Source: Neobacillus cucumis (GTDB taxonomy: Bacteria; Bacillota; Bacilli; Bacillales_B; DSM-18226). Taken from it: a stretch of 64,000 bases of DNA. The position numbers and the translations under genes are program-made. This document shows positions 53,610 to 63,895 of the stretch, piece by piece. Numbering within the stretch: the first letter of the stretch is position 1; the number at the start of each line of letters is the position of its first letter. Where the stretch lies: contig NZ_JAMBOH010000006.1 in NCBI RefSeq assembly GCF_023715505.1, positions 124,001-188,000 on the forward strand. The letters are read 5' to 3'. The notes below the pieces were generated by a model, which was not told the origin of the DNA, did not search any database, and was given only the letters and a program-made list of their open reading frames with translations.

Positions 53610-54275
53610 TTGCCTAGTTTTTCTCACTTTTTACATACATTTATCAGTAGTAAAAACCTTTTCATAGATGCAGCGCTGTTGACGTTAAAGCTTACGGTTG
53701 TCTCCATTTTAATTGGGATTTTATTCGGATTATTTTTTGCTCTATTAAAAATTTCAAGGATTAAAGTATTGGGCTATATTTCAAATGCGTATGTATTCCT
53801 TGTAAGGGGAACCCCGCTCATTGTCCAGATTTTCATTCTGTATTTTGGCTTTAGTGGAATTTTTCTCATTCCTGACTTTTGGGCAGCAGCTCTTGCACTC
53901 GCCTTCCATAACGGTGCCTATATTGCAGAAATTTTCAGGGGGACGATTCAGTCCATTGATAAAGGGCAAATGGAAGCGGCACGCTCTCTCGGCATGACCA
54001 GAATACTAGCAATGCGCCGTATCATTCTTCCACAGGCTTTCAGGAGGGCGCTGCCTCCCCTTGGAAACCAATTTATTATTGGACTTAAGGATTCATCTCT
54101 GGCTGCCTTTATTTCCATGAATGAACTGTTCAATGTTTCGACGACACTGGGTTCAAATAATTTTGATGAAATGACCTATTTGTTAATAGTAGCCGTTTAT
54201 TATCTAGTACTTGTTGCAGTATTAACTATCATGGTGAGCCTGTTCGAAAAGAGATTGGCAGTTAGTGACCGATAG
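53610..54275 (+). CDS. amino acid ABC transporter permease
   Basis: A 221-residue HisM/GlnP-type permease with about five membrane segments. The N-terminal family motif is LTLKLTVVSILIGILFGLFF, and the EAA loop that contacts the ATPase is EAARSLGMTRILAMRRIILPQAF (in part EAARSLGMTRILAMR). The TTG start follows AAAGGATG. Middle gene of a three-gene operon; it is expected to form a homodimer. Confidence 0.9.
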   Translation: MPSFSHFLHTFISSKNLFIDAALLTLKLTVVSILIGILFGLFFALLKISRIKVLGYISNAYVFLVRGTPLIVQIFILYFGFSGIFLIPDFWAAALALAFHNGAYIAEIFRGTIQSIDKGQMEAARSLGMTRILAMRRIILPQAFRRALPPLGNQFIIGLKDSSLAAFISMNELFNVSTTLGSNNFDEMTYLLIVAVYYLVLVAVLTIMVSLFEKRLAVSDR

Positions 54276-54287
54276 GAGGACAATAAC

Positions 54288-55031
54288 GTGAATGAACGAG
54301 AAATGATAAAAATAGAAAACTTACATAAATCTTATGGCAGCTTACATGTATTAAAAGATATAAACATGTCCGTGTATGAAAGTGAAGTTGTCTGCTTGGT
54401 CGGAGCATCTGGCTCTGGTAAAAGTACTCTGCTGCGTTGCCTTAACTTTTTAGAAAAGAGGGAAGGTGGGAGAATTTCAATCCGCGGGGAAGAGATTAGC
54501 CCGGAAACCCACAATATTAACAATGTTCGCCAAACGGTGGGTATGGTTTTCCAGCATTTTAATCTATTTCCGCATAAAACCGTCCTTGAAAATGTCATTG
54601 AAGCACCCATCATGGTTAAGAAAATCCCAAAAGACCAAGCCATTGCTGAAGCAAAGGAGTTGCTTCAAAAGGTGGGTCTTGAGGATAAGGCGAATGTTTA
54701 TCCTAGCAAATTATCAGGCGGTCAAAAGCAGCGTGTGGCAATTGCCAGGTCGCTGGCCATGAAGCCGGATATCATGCTTTTTGATGAACCGACATCTGCC
54801 CTTGATCCGCAGCTTGTTGGTGAGGTATTGGCAACCATGAAGGAGTTAGCCGATGAAGGAATGACCATGGTAGTGGTTACTCATGAAATGGGCTTCGCTC
54901 GTGAGGTTGCTGATTGGATTGTCCTCATGGACGATGGTAGAATTATCGAAAGAAATCGGCCAAATGAATTCTTTGATCATCCAAAAGAGCAACGTACAAA
55001 AGAATTCCTTCAAGCAACCATGTTTAAATAA
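54288..55031 (+). CDS. amino acid ABC transporter ATP-binding protein
   Basis: A 247-residue GlnQ-type ATPase: Walker [11 protein letters not shown]-loop [16 protein letters not shown], signature [17 protein letters not shown] and Walker [14 protein letters not shown] with the switch His in VVTHEMGFA. The GTG start at 54288 is seven bases from TAGGAGGA. Last gene of the operon; a long repeat element follows and may serve as its terminator. Confidence 0.92.
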   Translation: MNEREMIKIENLHKSYGSLHVLKDINMSVYESEVVCLVGASGSGKSTLLRCLNFLEKREGGRISIRGEEISPETHNINNVRQTVGMVFQHFNLFPHKTVLENVIEAPIMVKKIPKDQAIAEAKELLQKVGLEDKANVYPSKLSGGQKQRVAIARSLAMKPDIMLFDEPTSALDPQLVGEVLATMKELADEGMTMVVVTHEMGFAREVADWIVLMDDGRIIERNRPNEFFDHPKEQRTKEFLQATMFK

Positions 55032-55032
55032 A

Positions 55033-55188
55033 GGCTGCGTTAAAGGTCATTGTTGATTTTTGAAACGATGTTGATTGGAGTGGAAGGCGCTCGACTCCTG
55101 CGGGAGTACGGGGCCGAGGAGGCTCCCCGGCACGCCCGCGGAAAGCGGGCGCCTGAAGCGAAAATCAACATCCAAGATTAACACTGCC
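55033..55188. repeat. long MITE-like repeat with GC-rich core
   Basis: A 156-bp element with imperfect terminal inverted repeats GGCTGCGTTAA / TTAACACTGCC and inner TGTTGATT / AATCAACA. The core contains strong hairpins (CTCCTGCGGGAG, GGGGCCGAGGAGGCTCCCC, CGCCCGCGGAAAGCGGGCG). The 85-bp copy at 37986-38070 is a core-deleted relative. Elements with the ACTCCTGCGGGAG core are abundant in Bacillus genomes (recalled). Confidence 0.85.
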
Positions 55189-55440
55189 AAAATAAAAAAG
55201 CTAAAAGCTCCGATAGCAAAGACTGAGCTTAATCAAAATGAATAAATGTAAACACCCTAAATATTTGGAAAAAAACGAAGGGGGCTGTCCACGAAGTATT
55301 GAAAAATAACCATTGTGAACATACCTCTACACTTATTACAGCAAGATATAAGAATCCGTACCTAAACAGCCGAGACAAACTAAAAAATAAAATAGTATTA
55401 TTTTTGTTGCATAATAAAATAACATGTGTTAATCTACTTG

Positions 55441-55454
55441 TGTAATCGGTTACA
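55441..55454. promoter_or_regulatory. cre/RbsR operator of the ribose operon
   Basis: TGTAATCGGTTACA matches the catabolite-responsive consensus TGWAANCGNTNWCA at every position. It lies 18 bases before the rbsR start and just downstream of a possible -35 TTGTTG (55404) / -10 TGTTAA (55427). CcpA and RbsR, both LacI-family, are the expected binders, as in B. subtilis. Confidence 0.88.
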
Positions 55455-55472
55455 TACTAGAGGTGAAATGAA

Positions 55473-56462
55473 ATGGCTACAATACGGGATGTTGCCAAAA
55501 AAGCTGGAGTATCTGTAGCAACAGTTTCCAGAGCCTTAAATGATAAAGGATATGTTCATGAAGATACCAGAAAACTTATAAATAAAGCGATTCAAGAGTT
55601 AAACTATAAGCCAAATGAAGTAGCAAGGTCGTTATATAAGAAAAAATCAAGGTTAATTGGTTTATTGCTTCCGGATATTCGAAATCCATTTTTTCCTGAG
55701 TTAGCACGGGGCATTGAAGACAAGATGCAGGAGCATGGTCTTCGGCTGATCATTGGAAATGCGGATGAGAATCCAGCAAAAGAAATTGATTATATTGAAA
55801 CATTTAAACAAAATAATGTAATCGGTCTCATCACAGCCACCAATCAAACTGAAACAAGCTACTATGAAAACCTAACCTTCCCCGTTGTATTTCTAGACCG
55901 GACATCCAATCAACATCCCTCTGTTTATGCAGATGGGTTAGCTGGTGGAAAAATGGCGGCAAAAGAAATCGTTAAAAAGGGAAGTAAGCGGATAACTCTG
56001 CTTAAAGGACCAATGGAATTGAAGACAGCTCAGGATCGATTTAAAGGGGCAATTGATGAGCTTTGTAATTCCAATGTAAATTTTAATGTAATGACCACTG
56101 CGTCGTTTACTTTTGCTGATGCTGAAAAAACAGCTAAGGAACTATTTGAAAAATTTCCTGAAACAGATGGAGTGATTGCGGGCAATGACCTTGGTGCTGC
56201 AGCCATTCTGCATGAGGCATTAAGAAGAGGCATCTCAATTCCTGATGAACTGCAAATAATCGGTTACGATGATATCCCGCTTAGCAGTTTGCTTTTCCCG
56301 CCTTTGTCGACGATTAGGCAGCCGGCATATGATATGGGAAAAGAAGCAGCAACACTATTAATTAAACTTATGGATAATGAGTTGATAGAGCATAAAAATA
56401 TCCAATTGCCTGTTACATTTATTGATAGGCAAACAACTAGAAAGGTTGAGGACAATGGCTAA
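55473..56462 (+). CDS. rbsR: ribose operon repressor
   Basis: A 329-residue LacI-family regulator: DNA-binding domain MATIRDVAKKAGVSVATVSR, hinge PNEVARSLYKKKS and a periplasmic-binding-like ligand domain (LIGLLLPDIRNPFFPELARG, IIGYDDIPLSSLLFPPLSTI). It represses the operon until ribose is present. A perfect LacI/cre-type operator lies just upstream, implying autoregulation. The start follows AGAGGTGA; the 3' end overlaps rbsK by eight bases. Confidence 0.93.
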   Translation: MATIRDVAKKAGVSVATVSRALNDKGYVHEDTRKLINKAIQELNYKPNEVARSLYKKKSRLIGLLLPDIRNPFFPELARGIEDKMQEHGLRLIIGNADENPAKEIDYIETFKQNNVIGLITATNQTETSYYENLTFPVVFLDRTSNQHPSVYADGLAGGKMAAKEIVKKGSKRITLLKGPMELKTAQDRFKGAIDELCNSNVNFNVMTTASFTFADAEKTAKELFEKFPETDGVIAGNDLGAAAILHEALRRGISIPDELQIIGYDDIPLSSLLFPPLSTIRQPAYDMGKEAATLLIKLMDNELIEHKNIQLPVTFIDRQTTRKVEDNG

Positions 56463-57333
56463 AATAACAGTTATCGGAAGTTCATCGATGGATTTAGTTG
56501 TTACCGCCCCAAAAAGACCAAGTAAAGGTGAAACCATTTTGGGAGAATCGTTTAAAACTGTTCCTGGCGGTAAAGGAGCAAACCAGGCTGTTGCCGCTGC
56601 TAGATTGGGTGCAGAGGTATATATGGTTGGGTGTATCGGGGACGATGCATTCGGAAAAGCTATACTTGAAAATTTCAATAAAAATCACGTTGTATCGACA
56701 TATGTGGAACCGGTTACAGGTGTGGAGAGTGGCACGGCACATATTACCTTGGCAGAAGGTGATAATAGCATCATTGTGGTAAAAGGTGCGAATAATTATG
56801 TGACACCTGGATTTGTGGAAAAGGCTCTAGATGTTATTCGTGAATCAGATATGGTCCTTATTCAGCAGGAAATCCCTGAAGAAACGGTGGAATATGTCAG
56901 CGAAAAATGCCACCAATTCGGGGTACCACTATTATTAAACCCTGCGCCGGCACGTCCAATCCGTAAGGAAGTAATTGAAAAGGCAGCCTATCTCACACCA
57001 AATGAGCTGGAAGCATCAATCCTCTTTAACAATACTAATCTGCACAAGGAGTTAATGAAATACCCAAACAAAGTATTTATCACTGAAGGGAAAAACGGTG
57101 TCCGTTTCCATAATGGAGAAAAAGAGGTAGTTGTTCCTACTTATCGGGTTGAGGCCGTTGATACTACAGGTGCGGGGGATACTTTTAACGCAGCCTTTGC
57201 TGTTGCCCTTGCTGAGGGAAAAAGCTTTGAAGAAAGTATTCGATTTGCCAATCGTGCCGCCTCACTATCGGTTACAAAGTTTGGTGCACAAGGCGGTATG
57301 CCAACACGAGAAGAAGTAGAGGAGAGTATGTAA
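56455..57333 (+). CDS. rbsK: ribokinase
   Basis: A 292-residue PfkB-family kinase that phosphorylates D-ribose to ribose 5-phosphate. Signatures: [16 protein letters not shown] near residue 42 and [17 protein letters not shown] near 245, which contains the catalytic Asp. The ATG at 56455 overlaps the end of rbsR (translational coupling) and follows GAGGA; the earlier in-frame start is inside rbsR. Confidence 0.95.
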   Translation: MAKITVIGSSSMDLVVTAPKRPSKGETILGESFKTVPGGKGANQAVAAARLGAEVYMVGCIGDDAFGKAILENFNKNHVVSTYVEPVTGVESGTAHITLAEGDNSIIVVKGANNYVTPGFVEKALDVIRESDMVLIQQEIPEETVEYVSEKCHQFGVPLLLNPAPARPIRKEVIEKAAYLTPNELEASILFNNTNLHKELMKYPNKVFITEGKNGVRFHNGEKEVVVPTYRVEAVDTTGAGDTFNAAFAVALAEGKSFEESIRFANRAASLSVTKFGAQGGMPTREEVEESM

Positions 57334-57334
57334 A

Positions 57335-57730
57335 ATGAAACGCCATGGAATATTAAACAGTCATATTACAAAAGTGTTAGCGGACCTTGGCCATACAGAT
57401 TATATTGTCATCGCGGATGCGGGATTACCAATTCCGGAAGGAGTTCTTAGAATCGATCTAGCTCTCCAACCGGGAAAACCTTCCTTTAAGGAGGTTTTGG
57501 ACGCTGTTGCAGAAGATATGGTAATTGAGAAGTGTATAATTGCATCTGAAATAGAAGCGGGAAATCCCCAAATAGAAGAATATTTAATAAATAAATTTGT
57601 CGATATCGATGTGGAACGGGTTACACATAAGGATTTTAAGGAGTTAACAGAAAAAGCTAAAACTGTTATTCGGACAGGTGAAACTACACCATATGCAAAC
57701 TGTATTTTACAATCAGGTGTGTTTTTTTAA
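57335..57730 (+). CDS. rbsD: D-ribose pyranase
   Basis: A 131-residue Rbs[34 protein letters not shown], and [17 protein letters not shown] at the C-terminus. It converts the pyran and furan forms of ribose so that ribokinase can use the imported sugar. It starts one base after the rbsK stop. Length and motifs are normal for the family. Confidence 0.95.
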   Translation: MKRHGILNSHITKVLADLGHTDYIVIADAGLPIPEGVLRIDLALQPGKPSFKEVLDAVAEDMVIEKCIIASEIEAGNPQIEEYLINKFVDIDVERVTHKDFKELTEKAKTVIRTGETTPYANCILQSGVFF

Positions 57731-57748
57731 TAGATTGAGGTGAAAAAA

Positions 57749-59230
57749 ATGCGAGTTTCGATGCAGAACATCTATAAAGCCTTTGGATCCAATCAGGTGT
57801 TAACAGGAGTTAATTTTGAACTGCTGGATGGAGAAGTTCACGCATTAATGGGGGAAAATGGTGCTGGGAAATCAACGATGATGAATGTACTGACAGGGCT
57901 TCATTCTCGGGATAAGGGCACAATCACGATTGATGGAAAGGAGACCTATTTTAAAAATCCGAAAGAAGCCGAGCAAAAAGGAATCACATTTATCCATCAG
58001 GAATTAAACATATGGCCGGATATGACGGTGTTAGAAAATTTATTTATTGGGAAAGAGCTGAAGAGCCCACTTGGTCTGCTTAAAATGAAGGAAATGAAGG
58101 CTCTTGCAAGGAAACAGTTTGACCGGTTGATGGTTAAAATTCCTCTAGATAAAGAGGCTGGCAGCTGCTCTGTTGGGGAACAGCAGATGATTGAGATTGC
58201 CAAGGCATTGATGACGGATGCCAAGGTTATTATCATGGATGAGCCTACAGCAGCTTTGACTGAAAGAGAAATCAATAAGCTTTTTGATATCATTTCTTCA
58301 TTGAAAAAGGAAGGGGTATCCATTGTTTACATATCACACCGAATGGAAGAAATTTTTACAATCTGTGACCGAATTACGGTTATGCGTGATGGGAAGACGG
58401 TGGATACGAAGGCCATTCGCGATACGAACTTTGATGAGGTCGTAAAGAAAATGGTAGGACGGGAAATAACGGAAAGATTCCCTAAACGGGATTTTAAGCC
58501 GGGTGAGATGGTTCTGGAAGTAAAAGGATTAACAAAACGCGGTGTATTCAAGGATATAAATTTTTCGGTTCGTTCAGGGGAAATTGTTGGTGTCTCTGGA
58601 CTAATGGGAGCTGGAAGAACGGAAATTATGCGTGCCATCTTCGGACTCGATTCATTTGACAGTGGTGAGGTTTGGCTAAGTGGGAAGAAAATAGTAATAA
58701 AAACGCCTGACCAGGCTGTAAAGGCCGGAATTGGATTTATCACCGAAGATCGAAAAGATGAAGGATTGATTTTGGACTTTTCAATCAAGAACAATATTGT
58801 ATTGCCATCTTTAGCTAGTTTTGCGCCTAAAGGGATTATTAACCAAAAAAGCGAAAATGATTTTGTGAATTTGCTGATAAAGCGCCTGACAGTAAAAACG
58901 GAATCTGCGGATATTGCTGTTGGTAATCTTTCAGGGGGAAATCAACAAAAAGTGGTAATAGCCAAATGGATTGGAATTAGTCCGAAAGTGCTTATCTTAG
59001 ATGAACCGACAAGAGGGGTAGACGTTGGAGCGAAAAGAGAAATCTATCAACTAATGAATGAACTTACCGATCGAGGGGTGGCTATCATTATGGTTTCATC
59101 AGAGTTACCGGAAGTTTTGGGAATGAGCGACCGGATCCTGGTTATTCATGAAGGGAAAATTAGTGGTGAATTGGAAAAAAGTAAAGCAACCCAGGAAAAA
59201 ATTATGACATTGGCAACGGGAGGTCAATGA
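57749..59230 (+). CDS. rbsA: ribose ABC transporter ATPase
   Basis: A 493-residue tandem ATPase, the same length as B. subtilis RbsA. First cassette: [31 protein letters not shown]; second: a degenerate Walker [10 protein letters not shown], then [14 protein letters not shown] and LDEPTRGVD. It powers ribose import through RbsC. The ATG at 57749 is six bases from TTGAGGTG; an in-frame GTG at 57740 overlaps that site. Confidence 0.95.
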   Translation: MRVSMQNIYKAFGSNQVLTGVNFELLDGEVHALMGENGAGKSTMMNVLTGLHSRDKGTITIDGKETYFKNPKEAEQKGITFIHQELNIWPDMTVLENLFIGKELKSPLGLLKMKEMKALARKQFDRLMVKIPLDKEAGSCSVGEQQMIEIAKALMTDAKVIIMDEPTAALTEREINKLFDIISSLKKEGVSIVYISHRMEEIFTICDRITVMRDGKTVDTKAIRDTNFDEVVKKMVGREITERFPKRDFKPGEMVLEVKGLTKRGVFKDINFSVRSGEIVGVSGLMGAGRTEIMRAIFGLDSFDSGEVWLSGKKIVIKTPDQAVKAGIGFITEDRKDEGLILDFSIKNNIVLPSLASFAPKGIINQKSENDFVNLLIKRLTVKTESADIAVGNLSGGNQQKVVIAKWIGISPKVLILDEPTRGVDVGAKREIYQLMNELTDRGVAIIMVSSELPEVLGMSDRILVIHEGKISGELEKSKATQEKIMTLATGGQ

Positions 59231-59231
59231 G

Positions 59232-60203
59232 ATGAATGCAATCAATGAAACTACTAAAGCAGTCAAGGGTAATTTTTTGAATACGATGACGCAAAAGCTT
59301 GGACCGCTGCTAGGACTTATCATCTTATTTGTAATTATTTCAGTATTAAATCCTAGTTTCCTAGAACCTTTAAATATATTAAACTTATTGCGCCAGGTAG
59401 CCATCAATGCTCTTATTGCTTTCGGGATGACATTTGTTATTTTAACAGGGGGAATTGATTTATCTGTGGGGGCAATTCTTGCATTAGCAAGTGCTTTAAC
59501 AGCAGGTATCATTGTCTCTGGTCTTGATCCAATTCTAGCGATTATTATCGGTTGTATACTCGGTGGAATCATGGGAACGGTCAATGGGCTCCTCATTACA
59601 AAAGGAAAAATGGCTCCATTCATTGCCACATTGGCAACGATGACTGTTTTTAGAGGACTGACACTTGTTTATACAAAAGGGAATCCAATCACAGGGCTTG
59701 GTGATAATTATTTGTTCCAATTATTTGGCCGAGGTTATTTTCTAGGAATACCTGTTCCGGCTATAACCATGATTATCATGTTTGTACTATTGTATATTAT
59801 TCTCCATAAAACACCATTCGGCCGAAAAACCTATGCGATTGGCGGAAATGAAAAAGCGGCTATCATTTCCGGTATTAAGGTGCCAAGTGTTAAGGTATTG
59901 ATTTACGGTCTGTCTGGTTTGCTGTCCGCCTTAGCGGGTGCCATTTTAACATCACGACTGAATTCCGCACAGCCAACTGCAGGTACATCTTATGAACTAG
60001 ATGCCATTGCAGCAGTAGTATTAGGCGGGACAAGTTTATCCGGCGGAAAGGGTAGAATTTTTGGAACGCTGATTGGTGCCTTAATTATTGGCACATTAAA
60101 CAACGGATTGAATCTTCTCGGTGTATCTTCATTCTATCAAATGGTAGTAAAAGGAATTGTTATTGCCATTGCTGTATTACTTGACCGGAAGAAATCAGCA
60201 TAA
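59232..60203 (+). CDS. rbsC: ribose ABC transporter permease
   Basis: A 323-residue membrane permease of the RbsC/AraH family with about eight to ten segments. Typical stretches are FVILTGGIDLSVGAILALAS near residue 75 and AVVLGGTSLSGGKGRIFGTLIGA (in part) near 265. It begins just after the rbsA stop, so translation is coupled. It forms the channel for ribose with RbsA and RbsB. Confidence 0.95.
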   Translation: MNAINETTKAVKGNFLNTMTQKLGPLLGLIILFVIISVLNPSFLEPLNILNLLRQVAINALIAFGMTFVILTGGIDLSVGAILALASALTAGIIVSGLDPILAIIIGCILGGIMGTVNGLLITKGKMAPFIATLATMTVFRGLTLVYTKGNPITGLGDNYLFQLFGRGYFLGIPVPAITMIIMFVLLYIILHKTPFGRKTYAIGGNEKAAIISGIKVPSVKVLIYGLSGLLSALAGAILTSRLNSAQPTAGTSYELDAIAAVVLGGTSLSGGKGRIFGTLIGALIIGTLNNGLNLLGVSSFYQMVVKGIVIAIAVLLDRKKSA

Positions 60204-60217
60204 GGAGCGAATTTTTT

Positions 60218-61138
60218 ATGAAAAAATTAGCTGTAGTATTCATTTCACTGTCACTATTATTATTTTTGGGCGCCTGCTCGATGCAGCCTCCTGAATGGGC
60301 AAAGCCGGCGAAAAAAGAAGATTTAAAAGATATTAAGATTGGTTTATCCGTTTCAACCTTAAATAACCCATTCTTTGTTTCATTAAAGGATGGTGTTCAA
60401 AAAGAGGCAAAAACAATGGGAGTCCAAGTGAAAATAGTCGATGCGCAAAATGACTCCGCAAAACAAATAAATGATGTGGAGGATTTAATTCAGCAGGGTG
60501 TTGACCTCCTCTTAATTAACCCTACCGATTCTGCAGCTATCTCCACAGCCGTTCAATCAGCTAACAACATTGGAATCCCTGTGGTTACGCTGGACCGCTC
60601 GGCGGAAAAAGGGAAAGTTGCGACATTAGTGGCTTCAGATAATATAAAGGGCGGGGAAATGGCAGCAGAATATATCGTAAAGAAGCTTGGAGAAAATGTT
60701 CAGGTGGCTGAACTTGAAGGTGTTCCAGGTGCCTCTGCAACACGTGAAAGGGGAAAAGGTTTTCATAATATCGCGGATAAGAAATTAAAGGTAACGGATA
60801 AACAATCTGCTGATTTCGATCGTACCAAGGGATTAACCGTTATGGAAAACCTTCTTCAAGCAAACCCTGATATTAAGGCTGTTTTTGCCCATAATGATGA
60901 GATGGCACTTGGGGCTATTGAGGCAATCAATAGTTCTGGGAAAAATATCATGGTCATTGGTTTTGATGGTAATGACGATGCACTCAATGCAATTAAAGCT
61001 GGAAAAATGGAAGCTACCGTTGCGCAGCAGCCAGATCTAATCGGAAAACTTGCTGTTGAAGCTGGTATAGACGTTCTCCAAGGGAAAAAGGTTTCAAAAA
61101 ACATTCCTGCTCCACTTAAGCTTGTGGTAAAAGAATAG
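60218..61138 (+). CDS. rbsB: ribose-binding lipoprotein
   Basis: A 306-residue periplasmic-type sugar-binding protein, anchored by a lipobox LFLGAC (Cys about 20). Ligand-domain motifs: IGLSVSTLNNPFFVSLKDGV, NPTDSAAISTAVQSANNIGI, VTLDRSAEKGK and VIGFDGNDDALNAIKAG. It captures ribose outside the membrane. AGGAGCG precedes the ATG. Last gene of the rbs operon; a terminator lies about 140 bases downstream within a repeat. Confidence 0.94.
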   Translation: MKKLAVVFISLSLLLFLGACSMQPPEWAKPAKKEDLKDIKIGLSVSTLNNPFFVSLKDGVQKEAKTMGVQVKIVDAQNDSAKQINDVEDLIQQGVDLLLINPTDSAAISTAVQSANNIGIPVVTLDRSAEKGKVATLVASDNIKGGEMAAEYIVKKLGENVQVAELEGVPGASATRERGKGFHNIADKKLKVTDKQSADFDRTKGLTVMENLLQANPDIKAVFAHNDEMALGAIEAINSSGKNIMVIGFDGNDDALNAIKAGKMEATVAQQPDLIGKLAVEAGIDVLQGKKVSKNIPAPLKLVVKE

Positions 61139-61210
61139 TAAGGTTCCTTAAAAAGCTTAAAAAGGGATTTATCAGTATTGCTTTGGAGGAACATCGTTAA
61201 ATTTAAAAAC

Positions 61211-61313
61211 TTACCAGCATCCCATGTGTTGCCACATACGCCACACATGTGGAGTGGTCTCGCATCTCATTTAAAAAGAAAGGCAACTAACCCTTCGGGG
61301 GCGTTGCCTTTTT
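61211..61313 (+). repeat. CATGTG repeat family, copy with terminator hairpin (rbs end)
   Basis: CCCATGTGTTGCCACATACG and CCACACATGTGG form an inverted repeat; then AAAGGCAAC (61279) pairs with GTTGCCTTTTT (61303-61313), a good terminator. It matches the copy at 50851-50955 in order and spacing, including TTTAAA.GAAGGCAAC. It probably ends the rbs transcript. Confidence 0.7.
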
Positions 61314-61513
61314 GTGTTTCTTGTATCGGATTAACAACCATTGTACTATTGAACTTCCAGTGGAGAATGAATAAACCCGCCAGCATCTCGTGTCCAATCT
61401 GTTTGATAAAAGGTGCTTAAGCATGGTATAAGTGTAAAAGAAGCAGGGTTACTTTGCTTTTTAATTTTGGGATAAGGGGTTGGCCTGGTACCCCATAATG
61501 AAAGGATTTGAAA

Positions 61514-62539
61514 TTGAAAATGATAGATAATTTTTGGCGTGATTTACCACGGCCTTTTTTTATACTGGCACCAATGGAAGATGTGACGGATGTTGTTTTC
61601 CGCCATGTAGTAAGCGCGGCAGCTAGACCTGATGTGTTTTTCACAGAGTTTACAAACACGGAGAGTTATTGTCACCCACAGGGGATTCAGAGTGTGCGTG
61701 GGCGTTTGACTTTTACAGAGGATGAACAGCCCATTGTAGCCCATATATGGGGGGATAAGCCTGAATACTTTCGGCAAATGAGTATTGGTATGGCGGAACT
61801 AGGCTTTCGGGGTATCGATATTAATATGGGCTGCCCTGTACCTAATGTGGCACAGCATGGGAAGGGAAGCGGCCTTATCCGTCGTCCAGAAGTTGCAGCA
61901 GAGTTAATACAAGCAGCAAAAGCAGGAGGATTGCCCGTAAGTGTAAAAACAAGGCTTGGTTACACTGAGATAGACGAATGGCAGGAATGGCTGACACACA
62001 TATTGAAACAAGACATTGTCAATCTTTCCATTCATCTGCGTACAAGGAAGGAAATGAGCAAAGTAGATGCTCATTGGGAGCTGATCCCGGAGATTAAGAA
62101 ACTTCGTGACAAGACGGCACCAGATACACTTTTGACGATCAATGGGGATATTCCTGACCGTCAAACTGGCTTGAAGCTCGTAGATCAATATGGTGTGGAT
62201 GGGGTTATGATTGGGCGTGGTATTTTCAGTAATCCATTTGCCTTTGAAAAAGAACCGAAAGATCATAGCAGTGAGGAATTACTTGATCTCTTAAGAATGC
62301 ATCTGGATCTCCATGATAAATACTCAAAATTAGAGCTGCGTCCGTTCAAGGCTCTTCATCGCTTTTTTAAGATATATGTCAAAGGATTTCGAGGGGCGAG
62401 TGAATTAAGAAATCAATTAATGAGCACTGAGTCAACAGATGAAGTACGTGTGGTGCTAGATAACTTTTCAAAGAATCTTGATGGAATGGGGAACAGTAAA
62501 ACTGAACCAACTCAAGGTAAAAGCGAAGTAGGACGTTAA
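61514..62539 (+). CDS. tRNA-dihydrouridine synthase
   Basis: A 341-residue flavin enzyme that reduces uridine to dihydrouridine in tRNA. Motifs: [16 protein letters not shown] at the N-terminus, [20 protein letters not shown] with the catalytic Cys (about 100), VSVKTRLGY and [15 protein letters not shown]. It resembles B. subtilis YfjN, in keeping with the yfj-like neighbourhood. The TTG at 61514 is seven bases from AAAGGA; the ATG at 61520 is an alternative start. Confidence 0.9.
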   Translation: MKMIDNFWRDLPRPFFILAPMEDVTDVVFRHVVSAAARPDVFFTEFTNTESYCHPQGIQSVRGRLTFTEDEQPIVAHIWGDKPEYFRQMSIGMAELGFRGIDINMGCPVPNVAQHGKGSGLIRRPEVAAELIQAAKAGGLPVSVKTRLGYTEIDEWQEWLTHILKQDIVNLSIHLRTRKEMSKVDAHWELIPEIKKLRDKTAPDTLLTINGDIPDRQTGLKLVDQYGVDGVMIGRGIFSNPFAFEKEPKDHSSEELLDLLRMHLDLHDKYSKLELRPFKALHRFFKIYVKGFRGASELRNQLMSTESTDEVRVVLDNFSKNLDGMGNSKTEPTQGKSEVGR

Positions 62540-62594
62540 ACTGGTGTGCCCCCCAAAAAGGTTATAGTTTAAACGTCCATATTTGTTTTTCTGA

Positions 62595-62645
62595 AACCAG
62601 ACCCCTGATAGACAAAGGATTTGTTTATCAGGGGTCTGGTTTATT
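62595..62645. terminator. bidirectional terminator between dus and azlD
   Basis: A long stem CCAGACCCCTGATA-g-ACAAA / TTTGT-t-TATCAGGGGTCTGG with loop GGA, followed by TTTATTTC. No T run on the minus side beyond GGTTTCAG, so + direction is favoured. Confidence 0.85.
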
Positions 62646-62744
62646 TCTATATTTTATTTTCTTCTTTTTTGCCTGTTGTTTATTTGATTTTAAAGCGAAC
62701 TTTACTTTATTCTTCAAGTGTAAAGTTTTCTATCTTAGTAAAAT

Positions 62745-63071
62745 TTAAAACACAAAACGTAATACCATTATAGATACGATTCCTGCTAAAACAGTACCTA
62801 ATAAACTGCGTGTGACAATCGCAATAAGAAAAGCAGGCAACGCGGCGATTAGTTCAAGGTTTTTTTGCAAAGGTTCTAATTTTCCGTTTGGCATTAGCAA
62901 CTCTTGCCCCACTAAGGCTGCCATAACGGCAATGGGAACGTAGTTCAACCATCGCATGGCCCATTCTGGCAGTTCAACACGACTTAGAACCGCAATTGGA
63001 AGCACTCTTGGAATGAATGTTACAAGGGCTGAGCCTAAAATAATTAAAAAGATTGACCATCTTACTTCCAT
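62745..63071 (-). CDS. azlD: branched-chain amino acid exporter small subunit
   Basis: A 108-residue protein with about four membrane segments: FLIILGSALVTFIPRVLPIAV and WLNYVPIAVMAALVGQELL. This is the AzlD/YgaH family, which works with AzlC in export of branched-chain amino acids and analogues. Its start overlaps the end of azlC by ten bases, so translation is coupled. Confidence 0.92.
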   Translation of the reverse strand: MEVRWSIFLIILGSALVTFIPRVLPIAVLSRVELPEWAMRWLNYVPIAVMAALVGQELLMPNGKLEPLQKNLELIAALPAFLIAIVTRSLLGTVLAGIVSIMVLRFVF

Positions 63072-63781
63072 TTTTCCACCGCCATTCCAACGCTAGAGGC
63101 AATGATTGTTGCCACAATAACACCTACGCTTCCAGATGCCACTAAACTTACCCCTACAACAATGGCAACAGCACTTAGTGCAACAAAAACATCTTTCATC
63201 CATCTTCTTCGGCTGACCACTTGCAGGACAAGTAGGCCAATAAACATACCAGGCAATGCAAAATCAAGACCGAATTTTTCCGGATTTGAAATCCATTCTC
63301 CGAAAATTGCTCCTGCAATATTGGCAATGAACCAATTTAAATAAGCAGTTATATTTAACCCATACATCCATTTTTCGCTAAGCCATTTCTTACTTGCTGC
63401 TTCATTCATTGCTACACCAAATGTTTCGTCTGTGAGTAAAGAACCGATTAATATATTCTTGAAGGGTGAAAGGTGACGGAAATATGGCGATATAGCCGCG
63501 CTCATTAACAGATGACGGAGGTTAATAAAGAAAATAGTAAAGATAATCGCTAGAGTCGGACTATTAGCCCCAATCATCGCGGCGGCAATAAATTGACCAG
63601 AACCAGCGTATAAAAGTAAGGATATTAGTCCAATTTCAACAATCGAAAGTCCTGCTGTTTTTTCCACAACACCTGCCGCAAAGCCAATACTTAAGTAACC
63701 AAGTACAGTGGGCAGACAATCCCGTACCCCGGCAAAGAAGCTGTTTTCTTCCTGCAAAAAAGTGTTATCACTTATGTTCAA
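63062..63781 (-). CDS. azlC: branched-chain amino acid exporter large subunit
   Basis: A 239-residue membrane protein of the AzlC/YgaZ family: GVRDCLPTVLGYLSIGFAAGVV near residue 18, LLLYAGSGQFIAAAMI and FINLRHLLMSAAISPYF. With AzlD it exports branched-chain amino acids. The TTG start at 63781 follows GTGGGTGAT. It is divergent from a MocR-type regulator whose operator-like palindrome lies in the shared intergenic region. Confidence 0.92.
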   Translation of the reverse strand: MNISDNTFLQEENSFFAGVRDCLPTVLGYLSIGFAAGVVEKTAGLSIVEIGLISLLLYAGSGQFIAAAMIGANSPTLAIIFTIFFINLRHLLMSAAISPYFRHLSPFKNILIGSLLTDETFGVAMNEAASKKWLSEKWMYGLNITAYLNWFIANIAGAIFGEWISNPEKFGLDFALPGMFIGLLVLQVVSRRRWMKDVFVALSAVAIVVGVSLVASGSVGVIVATIIASSVGMAVEKWK

Positions 63782-63858
63782 AATCTATCACCCACTTATA
63801 AAGAAAATTTGTATGTGAATTAACTTTATCATCCTCATTGTATGGCTTCAATGATATA

Positions 63859-63875
63859 ATTGTATGCAATACAAT
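63859..63875. promoter_or_regulatory. palindromic operator between azlC and the MocR-type gene
   Basis: ATTGTAT-GCA-ATACAAT, perfect 7-bp arms, overlapping TATAAT (63855-63860), the likely -10 of the + strand regulator. GntR/MocR regulators commonly bind such sites and control their own gene plus a divergent transporter. Inferred from layout. Confidence 0.65.
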
Positions 63876-63895
63876 TTTTTCGAGGAGGGTGTTGT

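Noticed and set aside
58327..59629. Minus-strand frames of 155 and 174 codons
   Set aside because: Both are antisense to rbsA and rbsC, whose motifs are unambiguous.
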